Below, piece after piece: positions 59,085-64,000 of a DNA stretch of 64,000 nucleotides (positions are counted from its first letter, which is position 1; each line of letters starts with the position of its first letter). The stretch is from assembly GCF_020889625.1 (NCBI RefSeq), contig NZ_CP086380.1, positions 825,001-889,000 on the forward strand, read 5' to 3'. The position numbers and the translations under genes are program-made. The stretch comes from Deinococcus radiophilus (GTDB lineage Bacteria; Deinococcota; Deinococci; Deinococcales; Deinococcaceae). The notes under the pieces are model-generated. The model saw only the letters and a program-made list of their open reading frames with translations. It did no database searches and was not told the DNA's origin.

Positions 59085-59951
59085 GTGTATCTGGTCAGCT
59101 ATTTTCTAATGGCTGGTCAGGGGCTATTGACCATGGTTCCAGGCGTTCTCACCTCGCTTCACAGCGTGGTCGGCGTTTTTTACGAAAGGCTGTTGCACAA
59201 GTCCTGGCCGCCACTGCTCCCGACTGGAAGCGGCGACACCCTGTTCGATTGGACCCTTGCAGCGCTGTTACTGGTCATCGCTCTGGTGGCCGGAACGGCT
59301 TGGACCGCCTTTCAGCGAAAGGTATCAAGCCAGCATGTGCCAGTGCTGTCGGGTCTCCTGCGTTTTTTCCTGGCTTATTCCCTGTTGTCCTATGGATTGA
59401 TCAAGTTCAATTTCGGGCAGTTTGGGTTACTGAATGACTGGCAACTCACGGCCACCTACGGAGAATCCAGCCCGATGGGCCTGCTGTGGCGCTTTATGGC
59501 CACCAGCCCTGGCTATCAATGGCTGGCTGGAGTGGCCGAGGTGTTGCCCGCCTTGTTGCTTCTCCACCGCCGCACCGTCACCCTTGGGGCGCTCCTCGCG
59601 GCTGTCACCATGACCAACGTGTTGGCCCTCAATCTGTTCTTCGACGTGCCGGTCAAGCTGTTCAGCGCCCATCTGTTGCTCACGGCGCTGGTGTTGGCTG
59701 CCGCCGACCTGCCCCGGCTGTGGGCTTTTGCGCAGGGCAAGGCGGTTGCAGCGCTGCCCTCAACGCTACAGCCGGCCCTCTGGCGTTGGGGCAGCTGGCT
59801 GCCGACCGTCCTGATCCTGGCTGGAGTGGGCATCCATGCCCAGCGTGGTCTGAGCGAACTGGCCGACCAGCGCACTGAGACGCAGGGCACGCCAAGCTTG
59901 CTGAAGTCACGTGGGTTTCACTTGGTGAGTCCCAAGCCCTTCAACCGCTGA
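59085..59951 (+). CDS. DoxX-like integral membrane protein with an upstream in-frame amber codon
   Basis: The protein (288 residues from GTG 59085) resembles a DoxX-like family with GSGDTLFDW, FNFGQFG ... LLNDWQL, TYGESSPMGLLWRFM and LNLFFDVPVKLFSAHLLL. About eight helices are seen. In the same frame an ATG at 59001 begins MHTAQPPSALPVAPT, then TAG (59046), then PLWRRWLLNFGTVYLVSYF. So the original start was probably at 59001 and is now split by a stop codon; translation may restart at the GTG. It is either a pseudogene in its first steps or a suppressed/restarted gene. Confidence 0.7.
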   Translation: MYLVSYFLMAGQGLLTMVPGVLTSLHSVVGVFYERLLHKSWPPLLPTGSGDTLFDWTLAALLLVIALVAGTAWTAFQRKVSSQHVPVLSGLLRFFLAYSLLSYGLIKFNFGQFGLLNDWQLTATYGESSPMGLLWRFMATSPGYQWLAGVAEVLPALLLLHRRTVTLGALLAAVTMTNVLALNLFFDVPVKLFSAHLLLTALVLAAADLPRLWAFAQGKAVAALPSTLQPALWRWGSWLPTVLILAGVGIHAQRGLSELADQRTETQGTPSLLKSRGFHLVSPKPFNR

Positions 59952-59968
59952 ACACCTGTACAAAACAA

Positions 59969-59996
59969 ACAAGCCGGGGCGTGTGCCTCGGCTTGT
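59969..59996. terminator. Bidirectional hairpin between DoxX-like gene and dehydrogenase
   Basis: ACAAGCCGGGGC pairs with GCCTCGGCTTGT (one G-T) around GTGT; on the minus strand TTGTTTTG follows. Confidence 0.8.
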
Positions 59997-60011
59997 CAGC
60001 TGTTCGACCAC

Positions 60012-61226
<1,215 letters not shown>

Positions 61227-61410
61227 GGCTAGAAGTGTAACGTGATCGGGCGTACTGGGAGTCGGGCTTGCCGCTGGGCCGACGCTATGATCGGCCCTCG
61301 CGGTCATACCGGCTGGATAGCACACACAACTTTCCAGACCACGAACTTTAGACAAATGAGCGCCACACCCATCAACCGTCAACAGAATGTGCCCCACTGC
61401 TTCTCCCCCT

Positions 61411-61456
61411 GGCGCACCCTTGCTACACTACTGACATGCCCTGAACTGGGTGCGCC
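61411..61456 (+). promoter_or_regulatory. Promoter framed by a 9-bp inverted repeat
   Basis: GGCGCACCC (61411-61419) and GGGTGCGCC (61448-61456) are exact reverse complements. Between them lie TACACT (61424-61429) and, six bases on, an ATG-CCC-TGA mini-ORF (61436-61444). A regulator could bind the two half-sites and cover the start point. The rest of the 61227-61410 gap shows nothing I can identify. Confidence 0.55.
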
Positions 61457-61470
61457 CCTCTACATATCCT

Positions 61471-61506
61471 TCCAAGCACGAATGCGGTGCTGGCGGGATT
61501 TTTTTT
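61471..61506 (+). terminator. Leader terminator before the DUF4258 gene
   Basis: TCCAAGCAC ... GTGCTGGCGGGA can form a hairpin (GCAC/GTGC core, TCC/GGA base) followed by eight T. It lies between the promoter and the coding start, so it may be an attenuator. Confidence 0.65.
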
Positions 61507-61549
61507 ATTAGGTGGCCCGTCGTCAGGCAATTTTTCCGGGAGGTGAGCT

Positions 61550-62140
61550 GTGACAACCAACTCCATGCCCATCGGTGAGTTGCAGGCCCTACGTGCTCAG
61601 CTGGCCCGCGCCGAAAAGCGCGAGCGGCGGGAAAAGCAGGAACAGCAGCGGTCCAAGGCGCAGACCCAGCGGCCTAAGGCGGTCAAGCCTCAGCGTGAGG
61701 CCGAGCTGGAAGGCATTGACCAGAGCGCCCACTCGCTGAGCCAGGCCCACGCCCGGCTACGTGACGCGGTATTTCACTCGCACTTTGAGGTCAAGTCACA
61801 TGCCATCGCCCATGCCCGCGCCGAAGGATTTCTGGAACGCGACATCATCGAGGTGCTGATGCGCGGACGGGTCCGGGCCATATACCCCGCAGAGCGGCGC
61901 TGGCTGGTCTGCGGCTACTTCGAGAGTGCGGGTGTGCAGCTGCCACTGCATGTGGTCGTGCAGCATTTCTCGGATGGTTGGTTAGACATCATCACCGCCT
62001 TCGTGCCCAAGAACCCGCATCACATCATGTCGCGTCAGCGCCTGGCTGTGATGCTGCGCTACGACGAGGAACAGATTCGCGCCCGGACCGCTGTGGCGGG
62101 CAACCGAGTGGGCCACCGGGGTAAAGGGCGCTGGAAATGA
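61550..62140 (+). CDS. DUF4258 domain protein
   Basis: This 196-residue protein has a charged, coiled-coil-like N-terminal part (residues 10-55, rich in Arg, Lys, Glu and Gln) and a DUF4258 domain (HSHFEVKSHAIAHARAEGF, VLMRGRVRAIYP, RWLVCGYFE, ITAFVPKNPHHIMS). DUF4258 is RelE/BrnT-like, but no antitoxin gene is adjacent and the N-terminal part is unusual for a toxin. GGGAGGTG precedes the GTG start. Confidence 0.75.
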   Translation: MTTNSMPIGELQALRAQLARAEKRERREKQEQQRSKAQTQRPKAVKPQREAELEGIDQSAHSLSQAHARLRDAVFHSHFEVKSHAIAHARAEGFLERDIIEVLMRGRVRAIYPAERRWLVCGYFESAGVQLPLHVVVQHFSDGWLDIITAFVPKNPHHIMSRQRLAVMLRYDEEQIRARTAVAGNRVGHRGKGRWK

Positions 62141-62167
62141 AACGGTGATCACTCTAGGATCGGGGGC

Positions 62168-62674
62168 ATGACCCGTGCACGCCCCCACCGGACCGATACG
62201 GCGCTGCTGCTCCTGCGGCTGCTGCTGGGGACGCTGCTGACGCTGCGTGGCTATCAACATCTGCTGGTGCTGGGCATTGAGGGCACAGTGGCCGAGTGGC
62301 GCAGCCTGGGCCTCCCCTATCCACTGCTGTTTGCGCCGCTGCTCTCCTTGCTGGAACTGGTCGGTGGGCCGCTGCTCATCCTCGGCATGGCGACCCGCCC
62401 GGTGGCGGTGATGGCCACGCTGGCGGTGCTGAGTGTGCTGGTCTTTACACAGGGCGAGGCTTGGCTGGGGGCCACCTCGGCAGCGGAATTGATCACGCAA
62501 GTCCTCAATCCCACCGTGCAGAGCTGGTTGCTGCTGGTTGCAGCGACCCTTACGCTGGCCATCGCTGGAGCTGGGCACTTCAGCGTGGATACTCAGCGCT
62601 TGCCACCCCGGCGAGAAGATCATCCGCTGGACGCCGTGGCGGAAACGAAGCCCGTCAAGAAGCGGCGCAAGTAA
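62168..62674 (+). CDS. DoxX family membrane protein
   Basis: This 168-residue protein has four helices with the DoxX pattern LLLLRLLLGTLLTLRGYQHL and LLELVGGPLLILGMATRP and a basic tail. Function is unknown; some DoxX proteins act in thiol or stress physiology. The ATG is seven bases after TAGGAT. Confidence 0.88.
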   Translation: MTRARPHRTDTALLLLRLLLGTLLTLRGYQHLLVLGIEGTVAEWRSLGLPYPLLFAPLLSLLELVGGPLLILGMATRPVAVMATLAVLSVLVFTQGEAWLGATSAAELITQVLNPTVQSWLLLVAATLTLAIAGAGHFSVDTQRLPPRREDHPLDAVAETKPVKKRRK

Positions 62675-62700
62675 GCGCTGGGAACCGGAGGGAAAGACGA

Positions 62701-63078
62701 TCAACCTTCCCACTGTTCTCCATCCAGATAAAGCCAAGCACCTTCTGCATGGACAAAGCGGCTGTTTTCGCGCAGCTGCGTTTTCTGACCGTTCTCCTCA
62801 AACCGGGCGCTGAACTCGACCCGGTCATCGGAGGCACGGTGAACCGTGAGGCCCAACCAGCGCGTGCCTTCCAGGTCCAAAGTCGCGGGACGGGTCCCTG
62901 GATGCCAGGTTGCCAGCAGATAAGGCGCATCCCGCAGTACGAAGGCGGTGTAGCGGGAACGCATCAGGGCCTCGGGGGTCTCGGCGGTCCTCTCTCCACT
63001 CAGATTGGGACCACAGCAGGCGGAGAAACTGCGGCCCGAGCCACAGGGGCAGGGTTTGAGGGGTGGGTAGTGCAACAT
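62701..63078 (-). CDS. UPF0225 (YchJ-like) protein with SEC-C motif
   Basis: This 125-residue protein starts with the zinc-binding SEC-C motif CPCGSGRSFSACCG and continues with the YchJ domain (ALMRSRYTAFVLRDAPYLLATW, WLGLTV, VEFSARF). Function is unknown. The ATG follows TAGACT by six bases on the minus strand. It converges with the DoxX gene. Confidence 0.92.
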   Translation of the reverse strand: MLHYPPLKPCPCGSGRSFSACCGPNLSGERTAETPEALMRSRYTAFVLRDAPYLLATWHPGTRPATLDLEGTRWLGLTVHRASDDRVEFSARFEENGQKTQLRENSRFVHAEGAWLYLDGEQWEG

Positions 63079-63121
63079 GGATAGAGTCTAGAGGGCAGAC
63101 AGAATGACGACTCTCAGACCC

Positions 63122-63523
63122 TTATTTGCGGGTCAACTCCAGCTGTCCACGGTTCTGTTGGTCCGGCTGCCACTCGCCGCTCTGGCAGGTGGAGCGGTTC
63201 ACCGTGCCCGGAGCGCTGCCGCGTTCGTACTCCACGAAGGTCACCTGCGCCGTGTATTTATGGGCAAAGCCGCCGCAGCTACCCTCGCCAAACTCACTGA
63301 CCAAATTCAATTGCACGGGTGTGCTGCGGTACACACTGCGTGAACCCTTCACCACATAAGTTCCGCCGTTGGCACGGCTTTTGACCGTCGCGGTGACGGC
63401 CAGATCCTTCCCTACCACGCTGACATCCAGCAGCGCCGTGCTCCGGTCTGGCCCGATCACGCGGCCCACATATTGCCCGTTGACATTGATGTCCTTGCCC
63501 TGCCCGAATGCACGGGGGTGCAC
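63122..63523 (-). CDS. Secreted-type protein with damaged N-terminus
   Basis: The ORF (133 residues from GTG) has no signal peptide but looks like an exported beta-rich protein (INVNGQYVGRVIGPDRS; two Cys in SCGG and STCQ). Just upstream on the minus strand is an exact tandem repeat of ten bases (CCCCCGTGCA twice). Removing one copy joins the ORF to a frame that reads GCAGLSSCGDPRAFGQG, with a lipobox-like LSSC. A duplication has probably broken a lipoprotein gene; the hydrophobic part of the signal is also not seen. Function is unknown. Confidence 0.5.
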   Translation of the reverse strand: MHPRAFGQGKDINVNGQYVGRVIGPDRSTALLDVSVVGKDLAVTATVKSRANGGTYVVKGSRSVYRSTPVQLNLVSEFGEGSCGGFAHKYTAQVTFVEYERGSAPGTVNRSTCQSGEWQPDQQNRGQLELTRK

Positions 63524-63609
63524 GGGGGTCCCCGCAACTGCTCAGCCCTGCACACCCGGATTTTGTTCGTACCTCTATGTAGCGGCCCCTGGCGCTATGC
63601 TGACGCACA

Positions 63610-64000
63610 ATGACCGACCAAGCCGCCATTACCCGTATCGCCCCCAGTCCCACCGGCGACCCACACGTGGGAACCGCCTACCAGGCGCTGTTCAACTCGG
63701 TGTTTGCCCGTCAGCATGGCGGCAAATTCATCGTGCGAATCGAAGACACCGACCGTAGCCGCTACAACGCCCAGAGCGAGACGCGCATCTTGGACATGCT
63801 GGACTGGCTGGGCATCCAGCCCGATGCCAGCCCGCGCCGCGAGGACGACAAAGGACCCTACACCCAGTCCCAGCGGGCCGAGCTGCACCGCCGGTACGCA
63901 CAGCAACTGCTGGACTCCGGGGCGGCGTACCGCGCTTTCGATACCCCTGAGGAGTTGGAGGAACGCCGCCAAGCCGCCGAAGCTCGCAAAGATTCTTACC
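63610..64000 (+). CDS. gltX: Glutamyl-tRNA synthetase, N-terminal part (3' end outside window)
   Basis: The visible 130 residues start [21 protein letters not shown] with the HxGT-type signature (HVGT) of GluRS, then [12 protein letters not shown]. The ATG follows TATGCT (63596-63601) by eight bases. The frame remains open at the window end. Confidence 0.95.
   Translation, partial: MTDQAAITRIAPSPTGDPHVGTAYQALFNSVFARQHGGKFIVRIEDTDRSRYNAQSETRILDMLDWLGIQPDASPRREDDKGPYTQSQRAELHRRYAQQLLDSGAAYRAFDTPEELEERRQAAEARKDSY

Noticed and set aside
61550..62140. Toxin-antitoxin module
   Set aside because: DUF4258 is RelE/BrnT-like, but no antitoxin gene overlaps and the N-terminal extension is atypical.

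Overview
The window is high-GC chromosomal DNA from a Deinococcus species. The evidence is a Deinococcus-type gene set (a bacterial AspRS with a GAD-type insertion and an archaeal-type AspRS, bacillithiol glycosyltransferase BshA, MnSOD, carboxynorspermidine/saccharopine-type dehydrogenase, Rho, RecF next to a DUF721/DciA protein). It is also shown by the promoter style: for nearly thirty genes a TAnnnT -10 hexamer ends 5-8 nt before the start codon, so the mRNAs should be leaderless, a hallmark of this genus.

Layout: 1-2386 is the end of a copper/periplasmic operon (cytochrome c peroxidase, small secreted protein, CopC, CopD). 2570-9366 holds aspartokinase, a lipoprotein, a DsbA-like protein and a long ileS preceded by a T-box leader. 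9367-12057 is a fructose-6-phosphate aldolase-like gene, rho and an alpha/beta hydrolase. 12183-14652 (minus) is a tightly overlapping three-gene unit (phosphoesterase, NlpC/P60 peptidase, dipeptide epimerase) that fits murein-peptide recycling. lnt and an MFS transporter follow. An IS630-family element (17388-18430) sits exactly in the MFS stop codon; behind it lie a broken AT-rich winged-helix regulator gene and a noncoding stretch full of inverted repeats (19058-19448).

19449-26774 holds a lipid kinase, an IPT/TIG-like lipoprotein, hisS-aspS, uvrC and DegV. 26851-35697 holds bshA, sucCD, an M24 peptidase, a YbjN-like protein, a TrmH-like methyltransferase, a DUF1622 protein, a 3-hydroxyisobutyrate-dehydrogenase-like enzyme and a second DegV. 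35685-38010 has an ArgC-like gene and then the archaeal-type AspRS preceded by what looks like a complete attenuator: an ideal promoter, a leaderless 13-residue peptide with three Asn and three Asp codons, and an intrinsic terminator. 38090-46992 holds a CysQ-like phosphatase, recF-DUF721, moaB, ccdA-ccmA-ccmB, asd and phoH. 47101-57078 holds sodA, hemB, a dual-specificity phosphatase, an ABM monooxygenase, sdhCDAB, mnmA, a TetR regulator and an AcuI/YhdH-type oxidoreductase. 57163-64000 holds an S1 protein, aroA, a DoxX-like membrane protein with an upstream in-frame amber codon, a carboxynorspermidine/saccharopine dehydrogenase, a DUF4258 gene with an attenuator-like leader, DoxX, UPF0225, a degraded secreted-protein gene and the start of gltX.

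The strongest candidates for something undescribed are the Asn/Asp-rich leader of the AspRS2 gene, two other leaderless mini-ORFs that overlap the starts of phoH and the S1 gene, and an IleRS in which the class I HxGH signature reads AxHH.
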